NCBI GenBank assembly: GCA_905250125.1
Contig: CAJNOL010000623.1
Location: 6,712-70,711 of the forward strand
Direction of reading: 5' to 3'
Source of the DNA: Rotaria sordida
Lineage: Eukaryota; Rotifera; Eurotatoria; Philodinida; Philodinidae
Length of the DNA: 64,000 bases
The notes under the pieces were generated by a model. It searched no databases and was not told the origin of the DNA. It saw nothing but the letters and a program-made list of their open reading frames with translations. The position numbers and the translations under genes are program-made. Of the stretch, positions 22,021-63,488 are shown piece by piece. Positions within the stretch are counted from its first letter, which is position 1; each line of letters opens with the position of its first letter.

Positions 22021-23787
22021 GTGTCTTGTATTTCTTTTCCTCCCAGTTTTCACTTAATTATGTAATTGTTGTGACAGTGTTAGGTTATAAGAGACGCCTT
22101 CTGACATAAGTATGCATTGTTTTATCTTTTATCGACTTCATTTTTTCACGTTTATAATTATTCTCTTCTTCTTCTAATCTTTTGTCTATTTCAGCAGCCA
22201 GTATTGTTGGTATACGTGTATATTAGTAGGGCTGGCTGCGGCTGAGTAACATGAATACTCACACACGTCTCATATGTTTTTTTTCTTCTAAATTCAGATA
22301 TTTAGACGCTGTACAAGTACGAGCAAGTCTTCATTTGATACGCCACAATTGATAACATATGGTAGATTACGATTGATGTGTTTTCTCTACTGTTTTAGTA
22401 AACAGAAAAACTACGTTTCACTCATATCCACACTCCAATGGATCTTTCTCCACGGGAGTATCCGTGTTTTTCAGAGTTTCTCGAAAAAAACTGACACAAA
22501 AAAATTGATAAAGAAGAATTTGAAAAATCGAACTTTGTTAAGTTGTAGCAGCAAGTATTAGATACGTTTTGACACCAACTCGAAATCCATATCATTAGAT
22601 TTGTGGGAGAAATGTGAGGTACATGGAAACTAATTTTTTGGTCCTTAACATAGGAATAATTCTTGAAAAAGTCAATATTTTGCACTGAAATTTTTAGCTA
22701 GACCAGACGTCCTGGGATGAGAATAGGTTTTTGACACGAAGAATGGCTTTAATCAGAGAGAGAATTAAAAAGTATTAATTAAAAACATTGATATCTGCTA
22801 ATAGAGTTCTCTTGGTAATGAATCTCGCAAGTAATTTCATTTCATTTTTACTTTTATTTTGATATCGATTATTTGATTGATCAAAACTTAAATTTTCCGA
22901 TTTGTAGTGATGTATAAAAAACCGCACTTCTACTTAAATTTAAATATCATTTCGAGAAAAACGTTTTTTGATCAATCGCTGAAATAATTGTTCTTTTTTT
23001 TTATGAGAGGTATTGAGTTTTTCGATAATCGATATTTGAAGCTACGGAATGCATTTCACTATCGAGTAGAACTCAAATGCCGTCTAAGTTTTTTTATATG
23101 ATATTATCCATGTTGTTTGAATTAATTGATGCATTATTTTTCAATTGGTGTCTGAGGTGAAAGCGATTTTTGTGTTTAAGTATTTGTCTATTTGAATTAT
23201 TTATTCTATATCTTGTATATTGAATTATATTTCTTTTTATTAATTAAATAATTTATATTTACATCAGATATACAAATTTTATATTCGCGTTTAAAGTAAT
23301 GGATTAAAAGTTTTGATCATAATTTAAATCATATAGTATACAATAGTGTTCGACATGAGTCAAATTTTTATGACCCGAGCCGATTCGAACCGAGGTCTGA
23401 TCCGATCGGAATCTAACACTAATATACAAATAATAGTATGTAGCGTAGAACATGTAAGAAAAAAAAATAAGAAGAGAAAAGTAAAATAAGTGCGTGACAT
23501 TCTGAACAGTACATAATTACGTTGTTATGATTGGTCTACTTCTTTGGATTTAGTCATACTTCATTTTTCTTATCATTATTGTTGTATTAGCATAGTTTAT
23601 TCAAACTATACATTAAACAAACAAAATTTGATATTTTACCAAAAAAAACTCACTTTCATGAATAAAATATGTAAATTTTTTTTTTTGTGTTTAGACAAGT
23701 CATTCATCATTCATACGGTTCAGAAACGTCTAATTTCATATAATGGTATATAGTTCAAATCATAGCAATACTTGTATTAGTTACCTT
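22021..23787. promoter_or_regulatory. gene-free upstream flank of the galactosyltransferase-like gene
   Basis: No convincing exon on either strand. A GC-richer patch at about 23381-23418 has repeated ccga motifs. The last 150 bases before the gene are AT-rich without a distinct TATA box. Open frames here are short and without family resemblance. Confidence 0.45.
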
Positions 23788-26700
23788 ATGAGAAAACATT
23801 TCTTGTTAATATTACTATGTTTTAATGTATTTTTTGGTTGTATTTATTTTATTCATGAACGAAAAGAAGAAGAACCAATTCCAATTCTATCTGCAACAAA
23901 TACAAAAATATCAAATATTATTTTTCAACGACAACGGTATAATCAATATGTAATAAAAACAAATAAAGCAATTGAATTTATTAAAAATACACTTGAAAAT
24001 GAATATAATCAAAATGATTTAATGAATTTTTATAATCATGTTCAAAAAGAATATTCATTAGGATTAAGATGTACAAGAATACAAAATATATCGAAAACGA
24101 TGGCTATAATTAATACTACTGATCAAATTGAAAACAATACTAGAATTATCAGTACGAGAGCCAGGTAGGAAAAAAAAATTTTTCTAGAGAATAAAATTCT
24201 TAAATGAATTTAAGAAATTCGACTTACGAAGGAACATACCTAACTGTCAGACGCTGTTCGACTTCATATTATAACTACGAGTAGGTCTTGATGGAAAACG
24301 CATATGTCTTTCTCGAGATATTTGATTTCGAAGTAGGCTTGATTATTGTATCCTCCTGTGGTTAACTGCTGTTTTCTTTTTTTTGAAAATTGAATATCTC
24401 AAGAAAGACATGTTCATTTTCGTTGAAATTTTCTAGGCGATCTAATGACTATCAAACGTGCTTATTGGTCACATTTCACATCGAAACTCTTTTCTTTTGA
24501 ATTTTTCGGCAATTCTTTGCTCTCAGTAAAAAATTCAATAGAACATCTATAACTCTTTATTAGTAGACTATGCATCTGAATCTTTTCAAGTTTGTCTTAA
24601 CCTCACCTAGACCTATTCGTAGCTATAACATGAAGTCAAATGGTACTCGACAGTCAGATATGTTATCTCGCTAATCTGATCTATTATAGACCTCCGAAAT
24701 GCCAGTAATTTGACTGTAAATTAGATGTAGATTAAAAACATTCCTAACGACTACATTGATGACTGTAAGCTATGATATGTATATTCTAACAGTATTAGCC
24801 TCAACCCTTACATATATCCTATATTAATATTGTTTTATGACAGCTTGTGATAGTACATTAGACTATTGCCATTAGGGAATGTTTTATTAATAAAAATTCC
24901 GGCTATCTTTATTAATTCATTGACAATTATAATCAGTCCTAAATCTCTTGACTTATTTTAGTCACTTGAATCATTTTCAATGGATTAAAGATTTGAGATG
25001 GATAGACTACATCTATCACAGATTTGTTTGAGTAAGACAAAGATTTCAGACAGTTGATAAAATTTTTTTGAATTATCACTTATGTTCTAGAATTACGTCT
25101 ATAGCAATATAGAAATATTTGCTATTCAATGTAAAGTTGATTGATGAAAAGAGCAACATAATTACTTTCTATTTTTTCTCTTGGAACAAATTTAATTCGA
25201 ATTTTTTTAACAAGAAATTTTCGACAGAATATAAGTTCCTATTGAGATTCTATAAATTACATAAATTTATCAGAGAAATTAAGTGTATTTTTTCTCTAAC
25301 AAAAATACTTATCATCATTTTAAATAATAAAAAAAATCTAACGTGCTTTAAAAAAATTCTTATAAGACAGATATTCTTAATCATATTCTGTTTATCTTCA
25401 AAAATAACTTAATCAATACTTCCGTGAAAGTGTCCTTTAATATGACACTATTTATTTTACTATTAACAGTTTGTTTTCGTATACTGTTTACTTTTGCTTT
25501 TTAGCCATCTGTCATGTGTTAGATGTATAAACAAGAAAACAGAAATTTTTATCAGCTTTTTTTAGGTACAGATATATACATTAGCTCATACTAAATACTA
25601 GACAAAATTTCGAACTTGTTTGATGATTAAGTGTTCTAATTTGTTAAGCTTGAATGCATCACATTAATATGTCATGAAAAGATGTTTAATCAAACGACTA
25701 ACACATTCCATTAATCATACATGTGTAAAAAATCTCTGGCTAGATCATTAATCAAGAATACAGACATTGGAAAAATTTTGTTAATGGAACTCATTTAATT
25801 ACTCTAAAACAGATGAATTTTTTTCTTATCATTTAAACTTATCAGTTCGATTTGAATATGCCTTTTTTGATGAAAACTCAGCTATTATTCTATTTTTGAT
25901 TTTAATACAACGAATAATATTTTTATAATCATATCCATTTGAAAGAATTTATTTTGTTCATTTAGTTCATCATTTTCAACATTGACTTCTTCTAGAAAAC
26001 ATTTATCTTCTCGTCGTTTTCAACGAACTGATCTTTATACATTTATAATAGATAATTCTGATGCGTGTTTAAATGAATTTGTTGATTTGGTAATAATAAT
26101 TATATCAAAATCTGATAATTATAAAACACGTGATGCTATTCGTCGTACATGGGCATCAGGAAAAGATATTGATATTTATTCAACAATAAATATAAAATTT
26201 TTTTTTCTTATTGATTTTAATGAAAAATTAATTCATCATATTCGACTTGAAAATAATCTTTTTCATGATATAATTCAAGTTGAATTATTACAAGAATATA
26301 CATTAGTTACACATCGTGTTTTATCTTTATTTGAATGGTCATTTCGTTATTGTCGTACAGCAAAATTTTTATTTAAAACTGATGACGATGTTTTTATTAA
26401 TTTAATATTACTTTTAAAATTTATTTCACCATTAATTAAACAACCAATAAATAATTCATTTTTAATATCAGATATGCATATATATGGTTATAAACATAAG
26501 AATGCACGTGTATTTCGTCATTCAAAAAATCTAGTATCAGGTCGATACATTGTTACACATGATGAATATCCATGCGAACGATATCCAACATTTTTATCCG
26601 GTTTTGGCTATTTAATATCGAAAAAAGCAAGAGACGCCATTCTCTATACTGCTTATCAAGATCTCGAACCATTCCGAATATCTGATGTTTATCTAACGTA

Positions 26701-26973
26701 TGCTTTGTTTTTCTTTTCTTTGATGAATTTTAAAGCTAATGTATTGATGTTTGTTTTTTATATAGTGGTATCATACCTGATTATCTATCTATTCCACGTC
26801 AACCATTATCTGATTATAAAATTGAATTTATAAAGAGTTGTGACCATTTTTTTCGTCATTCAAAAGCATTTGCATGTGCAGATAGTATTCATCATGGTAA
26901 TACAAGTGATACTTTTGATAAATTTAATCAATATTGGCAACTTATTAAGAAGAAACATAGATCTACTCAATAG
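23788..26973 (+). CDS. GT31 beta-1,3-galactosyltransferase-like enzyme
   Basis: Golgi type II membrane glycosyltransferase predicted to add beta-1,3-linked galactose or a related sugar to glycans. Exons 23788-24164, 25966-26697 and 26766-26973 join in frame into 438 codons plus TAG. The ATG at 23788 (MRKHFLLILLCFNVFFGCIY) puts the signal anchor at residues 4-23; an in-frame ATG at 23743 would add 15 residues. The stem is Asn-rich with possible N-glycosylation sites. The catalytic domain shows VDLVIIIISKSDNYKTRDAIRRTW (split here as VDLVIIII plus RDAIRRTWASGKD), the DxD motif FKTDDDVFIN, and YPTFLSGFGYLISKKA. The usual EDV motif reads ISDVYLTG, keeping the Asp-Val but not the Glu. A C-terminal CADS tail with Cys residues follows. 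Intron 1 is 1.8 kb and contains a palindromic element. Acceptor sugar and donor cannot be told from sequence; GT31 N-acetylglucosaminyl- or galactosaminyltransferases are alternatives. Confidence 0.88.
24230..24670. mobile_element. foldback element in intron 1 of the GT31 gene
   Basis: acctaactgtcagacgctgt (24237 on) through acttcatattataactacgagtaggtct on the left is matched by the reverse complement of 24600-24668 on the right (cctattcgtagctataacatgaagtcaaatggtactcgacagtcag). The interior contains another partly complementary pair around tctttctcgagatattt and atatctcaagaaagac. No coding capacity. The arms are about 60-70 bp of visible similarity, with weaker pairing inside. Confidence 0.65.
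24671..25965 (+). other. remainder of GT31 intron 1
   Basis: AT-rich intronic DNA ending in tttag. The 97-codon open frame at 25119-25412 has no recognisable domain and is not flanked by usable splice sites in the same phase, so it is not called. Confidence 0.5.
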
Positions 26974-27514
26974 TTTATCCGGTTTGTATTATTATATGTT
27001 CGTTACTGTTATTGATAGTTGTACTTTTATTAAGAATAAAGAAAATTTAATTCAAAGAAAAAAAAATAAAATAAAAATTTTTTATTGAATTCACGCTTAA
27101 ACTAAAATTTAGATCATATGTTTTTCACTAGACTATGTTGTTCTTGTAATTGCCTTCTTTTTGGTGTTAAGACTTTAACAATTTACACACACACCCACAT
27201 CAAAAAACACAATTGTTTTGTAAAGAAATATAGATAGAGCGTGTTTCTAAAGAGCATAAGAACAGGTTAGGTATTAAATTTTCTAAATGGGAGAAAAAAA
27301 AACATAGACATTGAAGAAAAAAAAAGAAAAAAAACAAGAAAAGGTTGAGCGGCCAAGGTATTAAAAAAAATACAAATAGATGAAATAAAAAGAAAAACAA
27401 TCTAAATGATGATTTTCTGTTTTGTTTTTTGGTTTTTCCCACGCACACATACACACACATTGACAAATATATAATATTATGATTATTGTTGTTTATTTAA
27501 TCATTTGTCTAATT
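26974..27514. terminator. convergent 3' ends of the GT31 and twitchin genes
   Basis: The two genes meet tail to tail across 541 bp. AATAAA at 27035-27040 on the plus strand suits the GT31 transcript. On the minus strand AATAAA (tttatt at 27492-27497) lies only 18 bases after the twitchin stop codon, and further A/T-rich signals follow. Long A-runs at 27296-27340 and a CA-rich stretch near 27184-27200 are also present. Confidence 0.5.
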
Positions 27515-56750
<29,236 letters not shown>

Positions 56751-56987
56751 TCTTTTCTTTCTGTTTCTTATTAATCCAACAATTTACTAACTAATTATCT
56801 ATCAAAAATAAAAATAAAAGTAAATAATAAAAATAATATCAATAAAAAGAAAATATTAGCCATGCATGTTAGTTATATATGTATGTATATACATATATGT
56901 GTATACATATCGAGGAAAAGTATCAAAGAAATAATCATAAAAAAATATTAGAGATAGTTGACGACAACCTAAGCCCAAATGAGAGGA

Positions 56988-56990
<3 letters not shown>

Positions 56991-57023
<33 letters not shown>
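56991..57023. repeat. (GA)n microsatellite
   Basis: About 16 uninterrupted GA units, roughly 240 bp upstream of the twitchin start codon. Confidence 0.92.
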
Positions 57024-57027
<4 letters not shown>

Positions 57028-58088
57028 CAAGACGAAGAAAACGATGTACTATTGTATACGGTAAAAAAATATCCCCTATGCCTGTATTAACGCGTTAGCC
57101 GGTGTTGATCATCTAAGTATCTCCATATACAAACACACACACACACACATGAAGAAGAGGGGAAAAGAAGGGTGGTACACTCTAGTGCTAACTAAAAGAG
57201 CGGAAGATGATGACAAAAGTTCTTTTCTCTTTTTTCTCTTGTATATGATATCGGTTGCACTCTGATGTGGTTTTTTCTCCACATTCGTTTTTCTAGAAAG
57301 AACAGAAAAAATATTTCTTAATAGCTTGTAATGGACGATAAAGAGTTTGTATATAACCCGTGGGTAGAATCGTCAAACGAAAGTTCTTCTCTAAAAATTA
57401 GAGAATAACTATTACAAAACAAAAAAAAAGAAAGAAAGACTATTGATAAAATAATAACACATCCATCCATCCATCCATTTATAACAATTATATAATTCGA
57501 ACTAGAAAAAACAAAAGCGTATTATAGTTATATGATCTGACCAAAAAACGAGCAATTGTTTTATGATAAACTCAAGCAATGTGATCGACATCAAGATGAT
57601 GATAAAGACAAAAGAATGTTAATCGTCCCCGGACGCATACAAGCATAAATAATACAAAGCTTAATCGTCATGATAATGACCAGTATATACATCAATATCT
57701 ATCAATCATGCCATATTTCACGATTGAAAAAAAACACAAAACATTGTTCTCGATTTTATTTGATAAGCAAGCATTTCAGAATATATAACTTTCTTTTTTT
57801 TTTTCAACATGCAAATAATTTTTCATTTTTAGATTTATACCAATGTATCTTACTCATACAAATACATATATATATGCACTTGCCATCTATATCTTAACAA
57901 ACCTTTAAGAAAACTAAGTTGATTAGGGTGGTGTAAAACAAACTGCAGTACAACAATGAAAGCTGCATTTATTTTCTTCGTTTTCTCCTACATAAAAAAA
58001 ACGAGATGTATGTCTATTAATAGATGCAATATATATATATATATACAAACGCAAACGCCACCATACGCTAGATGTTTCCTCACCCCAC

Positions 58089-58119
<31 letters not shown>

Positions 58120-58660
58120 CTATGAATGTGGGTGTCTGCAACTGATGTGGATAATCATACTAGTGCAAGCATAAGAAGGTTGCATATTAACGTTGTCTTC
58201 ATCAATAGAATACTGTCGTATGTATGGCGATGACGACATGATAATATTAGCAATAGATAGGAGATATCCTTATCAAAAAAATCTATAACATAAGATACAA
58301 GTAGAAAATAATAGGAAAAAAACAATTTCACATGAAGTATTTTATTGATATAATCTATTGTATAACTATGAAAAAATAGACAATGATGATAGAAAACAAA
58401 AGTCCTAGATTCTAATAAAGAAAAAGACTCATTTATTTGCCAATCTTTTATATAACTAAAGAAAAAGACTAAAGTTCAGAACTATTCATAACAGATATAT
58501 TCTTTATAATATCATAAAATCAAGGTCAATAATAAACCATGACTTTTTACAGGTATGATTGACAACATTTTTTTTTCTTGTTATATATTGAACATTCATA
58601 TACCTATATTTTATATTATTCTAGAATTTGTACGGTATTTCTTTTTTCTTTTCTACATTA

Positions 58661-58683
58661 ACACACACACACACACACACACA
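58661..58683. repeat. (AC)n microsatellite
   Basis: About 11 uninterrupted AC units in the 3' flank of the TSP1-protein gene. Confidence 0.9.
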
Positions 58684-58857
58684 TTGATACCATTAAATAA
58701 TGACCTTCTGGAATTAATTTTCAAGTTTTTCTTTTAGACTAGTGACAGACTACATCAATTGTATAAACGAATAATAGGTGTACATATTGAGTTATCGATC
58801 ACCCACACTTAAGAATGTCGTGCAAAAACAACAATGACAATCATAATTATCATCGAT

Positions 58858-59781
58858 TTATGTGTTTATTCTTCTGTTCTTCATTTTACAATGTCTATTA
58901 CATATAGATAAAATATAAATAGTTAATGCATGAATTTTAAAATCACATTCATATATATAATAATATATACATAATGGTATACATATAAGTGTAATAAAAA
59001 ATGGAAAAATAAAAATAAAAATAATATTTAAATTATTATGTATTAATTTATGATCAATAGAATTTGATTTTATATTATTTTCTATTATATTGAAATATTT
59101 TCGATCATTATTTATACACGATTTCATAAAACAATAATCAGATTGAATTGAAAATGAATCTATTAAACATTGACGATCAGATTTACAAGAACGTCTGCGT
59201 ACAATACGACCTATTATATAAAAAAAAAAATTATAAATAGTAAAACTGAAAACAATGCGACAGTATCTGGTTAATCTTAATCTTTATATAATCTGACAGT
59301 AAAGATAGGTTTTATTTTGATTAATGAATGATATATTGACGGGTGATGAAATGTGACTGAATATAATCTCGATAAAGATTCATTGTCTTTTTATTCTTTG
59401 TGTTTTTTTATTTCTATTGTAATTTCATAATATCAATTTATTCTTACCAATTCCACAAGTAACTGAACATGAACTCCATTTTGACCATTGTTGCCAATTA
59501 TCGATTTGAATACATGTTTCTGAATTAATAAAACATTTAATAAGATTATCTAAGATTTTTTGTAAACTATTATCATTAATTATATTTGTATAAGTTCGTA
59601 ATATTTGATCATTTTTACATTTATCAAGTTCTTTACTACACAAACGAATAAGTATTTGTTTTATAATTGGATATCGCCATAATGTTTGTAAGATTAATTC
59701 AAAATAATATCGATCTTCATTATTATACGCATATATATAGACAATAAATAGTAATCCAACAATTACAAATGTGTAATACAT
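58858..59781 (-). CDS. small membrane protein with one thrombospondin type-1 repeat
   Basis: Two exons, 59781-59448 and 59210-58858, join in phase into 228 codons plus stop. The N-terminus (MYYTFVIVGLLFIVYIYAYN) is a signal peptide or membrane anchor. A helical, Leu/Ile-rich stretch with several Cys follows. Residues from about 95 form a TSP1 repeat: WQQWSKWSSCSVTCGIG, the splice, then RIVRRRSCKSDRQCLIDSFS and a CxxxxC end (DYCFMKSC). All six Cys and the WSxWSxCSVTCG signature are present. A second hydrophobic segment (IIFIFIFPFFITLICIPLCIY) lies near the C-terminus, so the TSP1 repeat probably faces outside or the lumen, tethered by a C-terminal anchor. TSP1 repeats mediate matrix or receptor binding and are often C-mannosylated on the Trp residues. 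The specific partner is unknown. Confidence 0.8.
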
Positions 59782-60707
59782 TATATATTCATTTCATATA
59801 ACAAAAAAAAAGGAAAGAAAACCCGCTAAAATATCTTGTTAATAAACAAAAACATTATTTTAATTCATTAACCATTTAAACAATGAGTTTGACCTATTTC
59901 ACAGACAAATTTTTGACATTCATAATACAATCTAAGTTATTCAATTTAATATATATTTATATTATTTCCATAATATTCTTTGTTTATCTTTTGCTATTTA
60001 CTCTATTAAGTAATATATCTTGTCGATCAATATTTTTGCTAAAGGCAATTACATTCTTAACATACTCATCCAATTGAGTAAGTCAAAAAAACAAAAAGAT
60101 ATGTATATTTCTCTTGTGATTTCAGCACGTACCGAATAGGTTTGTCTATATATAATCATTTATATTTTCATACCGAACAGAATGTTATAAACTACATGAA
60201 ATTTATTAATTTATTTTCCTCACCCCGAAAGAAAAAAAAAACGCAAATATTTATTATTTTATATAGACAATATAATAGACACAATACAAATATAATATAT
60301 ATATGTATATTAATAATAATGCTTTGATAAAATATCAAGGTAAAGGCGCGCACATATACATTAAAAACTTATCAGTCTAACCGACAAAAAAAAAAAAAAC
60401 GAAAAAAAAAAACCAGACTAGATTAAATATCAAGACAACATATTTGCGTAAGTTTCTTTGATTTAAATACAAGCTAAAGTAAAATATCTGAATACTATGA
60501 TGTCATAAATCGAGAAAAGAAAAAAAAAAGATGAAACTAGCTCTAATAAGATAAAATAATAGACAAAAGTCTAAAACATGCACAATCAAAAAAAAAATCA
60601 CCACAGTACAAAAGCGCATAAACATACAGCGAAAGATTATTAAACATGACTATATATATATAGATATATATATATATATATATATTAGAATATGATATAT
60701 ATTCTTG
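59782..60707. other. intergenic stretch between the TSP1 gene and unc-76
   Basis: No gene seen. AT-rich with long A-runs at about 60383-60410 and a (TA)n tract at 60650-60686 just after the unc-76 stop. It should contain the unc-76 3' end and the promoter of the TSP1-protein gene. Confidence 0.55.
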
Positions 60708-63488
60708 TCAACATGGACATAGAACATTGAGAATGTATTTTGTTAAAAGCTCTGGCACTTGAGGACTATCCTCATTAATTGCATGTAGTACTACAAAAAA
60801 AAAAAAAAATTTATTTTAATCAAACTAAATAATTCAATTTCTTAACTAACTTTTATTTAAACTTTGTAAATGTTCAACTGATAAATATGTTGGATGATCA
60901 TGATCATATGGAATCACCGTTGTAAGATACTAAAATTAAACAAAAAAGAAGAATTGAAATAATAGTAATTATCATTTTAAATCTTATAGACATTTAATTA
61001 AAAGCAGTAAATATATAGCGTTTAAATATAGTATTAAGCATATGAAACAACATGTATGGATAAATATGATATAAAGTGAGACTATTCGATGTGTATTTAG
61101 GTTAATATTGGTTATGTAATCTACCTGAGTCTTTGGAAATAATTCATGCCAACTAATCGAAAAAATATCGAATACTGATCGATTACGACGGGATAATATC
61201 TAAACCAAATTTTGTTTTGTCATGGAATAAAATCATTTATATATGTTCGTTTGTTTTGTTTTTATTATTATTGAAAACTCTACAACTCAACTTGTGAAAG
61301 TGAAAGAAAAAAGAAAATGTCTATCAATTTTATTGTATGACAATAATAGACAATATCTAACCGATTATTCCCAGTGTTGCAACATTCTTAATATAACCTT
61401 ATCAATCATCCGAGTAGACTACAATAATAATAATAATAATAATAATATAACTTGTTTTAACTATTGTTTATTATTTTCTATTTTTAGAATCATTATTTGT
61501 TTTGTCAAGGTCAATTTTACCGACTGGATATATCCATTTATAGATATTCCAATCATTTGAAAAAAAAAAAATAAGAAAAACAATTTGACCTTGGACTAAT
61601 TAACAAAACTTTCAGAGATCTATGAAAGATTATATTTTCTTTACTAACATTAGTCAAGTTATGCATCTATTATGACAATTCTTTCGCATATCTTATGACA
61701 GACTATGTCTAACAATATTCTATATTGGTAACTATCCATGAAGTCTTTCAATAATATATATTTGATGAATAGACATGGAATGTTATATTTTAATGCAAAT
61801 AAGTTGTTAACATGCTGATCAGAATGTAATTAATTCATATGAATTTCAAAAAAATATATTCATTTAATTGATAAAAAAGTTTCATATGAAAAAAAAACAA
61901 TTTATATTATTTTTTTTCTCGATTAATCAATATCATCATGTAAATATGAACTCATAACCCCACTTCATTTCTATCCTAATCCAATTAATAATCACAGCGT
62001 TCGATAATATAGGAAAAAGGAAAGAAAAAAGTTTACTCAACAACTCATCTGTATAATAATAAATATTCATCAAACATTTTCTTTTTTTTTTTTTTTTTTG
62101 TTGACATTTTCTCTAGGAAAAGAGAGAATTCCCAATACACATTAGTCGCACGTTCATACTAATCGTATCTACAAGAGCAATAATACAAACTATTTGATTC
62201 TATTAACCATTTTTAATTATAAAAAGAGCGCAAAATAAAGAGAACATATAATATTTACCGTTCCCGGTTCAATATAATTGCTATTTCCTAGTATCGAACG
62301 ACGTTTCGGACGTTTTTCACCCTGATGATGTCGACGTTTATTCTAAAAAAAAAAAAAAAGGAAATGTTGTTTTTTTTGTCCTAAGGAAAAATAAAAATAA
62401 AACATCATTTACTTGAATACTAAGTACAAGTGAAATAAATGTATTCTTTGTTTCTTTTTCATATTCAAGTTCATCTCGAACTGCTAATTCCTAATGAATA
62501 AAAAACAAAAAAACAAATTAATCAAAAAAATTCTTTTTTTATGTATTTACTTGAACAAGAAAATTTGATAATTCTTTAACAGATGTATTTAATTCTTCAT
62601 ATAATTCATTCAATGAATAAATTGTTTGTGATTTTAAATCCATTTCATCATTATGTATACTTGATGATAAATATTTAACACATCTTGTACGTAAATCAAG
62701 TATATCAGATGTTGATTGATCATCACAATAACCTGAATCAGGTGTCATATCTTGTAACATAAAATCAATTTCACTAATAACTTGTTCAGCTGTAAGAAAT
62801 GGTTCATGATTTGATGAAATAATAATTGAATGCATATCTAATTGTTCACGTAATTCTTCTTCTTCATCATCATTTAAATCATCAATTGATGTTATATCAT
62901 CTTCATTTTTATTTGTTTTAATTGTTTGATAATAAATACTATTCATTGCTATTTGACAACTTTGTGATATATTTGGTAATTTTAAATCATGACGAAGTGA
63001 TGTACGAAGATTTTCAATTAATTCTGACCATGTACTAAAAAAAGAAAAAATGAAACTAAACATAAAAATAAATGAATAACAAAACAAACTTTGATGAAGC
63101 AATAAGATCTTTTTGTGATGTTTTACATTGTTTTTCTTCATCATTATCATTAAGTTCAATTACTTGTTCATCTTTAAAACAAGCATTTATTGTATGATCA
63201 AATGATTTTACGAGATCTTCAAGTGATGATGATTTACACGAATGTTCACCTAAAGAAATATTTTATTCAAAAAAACAAAAACAAATTTTTCTTATTCAAC
63301 TAACCAAGTGTTGGATTTAATAATGTATTATCATTATTATAATTTAATATTGTTTGATCATCAGTCATATCTTCTTCTTCATCGAAATTATCATTATTAT
63401 TTGCATGAGAATTTGTTTGAGCAAATTTTACAATAGGTGCACATGGATTATCATATAAAACTTGTTTGTCTCGTAGTCCTATAGACAT
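60708..63488 (-). CDS. unc-76: FEZ/UNC-76 family kinesin-1 adaptor
   Basis: FEZ proteins link cargo to kinesin-1 and support axon outgrowth and fasciculation (family knowledge). Eight exons fit GT-AG borders in one frame: 63488-63305, 63249-63090, 63034-62551, 62490-62413, 62342-62259, 61199-61125, 60929-60851 and 60790-60708. Conserved blocks are CKSSSLEDLVKSFDHTINAC, EPFLTAEQVISEIDFMLQDM, the acidic middle, a coiled-coil start in LNELYEELNTSVKELSNFLV, ELAVRDELEYEKETKNTFIS, YLTTVIPYDHDHPTYLSVEH, and the C-terminus DSPQVPELLTKYILNVLCPC. The first Met is uncertain. ATG at 63488 (MSIGLRDKQVLYDNPCAPIV) is used because the residues encoded upstream are hydrophobic and unlike FEZ; a splice acceptor (tatag) just inside could instead join an exon outside the window. 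The 75-bp exon 6 is symmetrical. Confidence 0.92.
61422..61447. repeat. (AAT)n microsatellite in an unc-76 intron
   Basis: About eight AAT units in the 1.06-kb intron between exons 5 and 6 (61200-62258). The rest of that intron shows no gene. Confidence 0.85.

Larger units (their letters stand above)
56751..58857. promoter_or_regulatory. twitchin 5' flank with microsatellites
   Basis: The 2.1 kb between the twitchin start and the 3' end of the TSP1-protein gene has no credible exon. It holds a (GA)n tract at 56991-57023, (CA)n at 57133-57149, (ATCC)4 at 57461-57478, (TA)n at 58029-58046 and 58089-58120, and (AC)n at 58661-58683. The twitchin promoter should lie here; no MEF2-like or E-box cluster was counted. 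Confidence 0.5.

Noticed and set aside
25119..25412. 97-codon open frame in GT31 intron 1
   Set aside because: AT-rich composition (Phe, Lys, Ile, Asn), no domain, and no usable splice sites in a matching phase.
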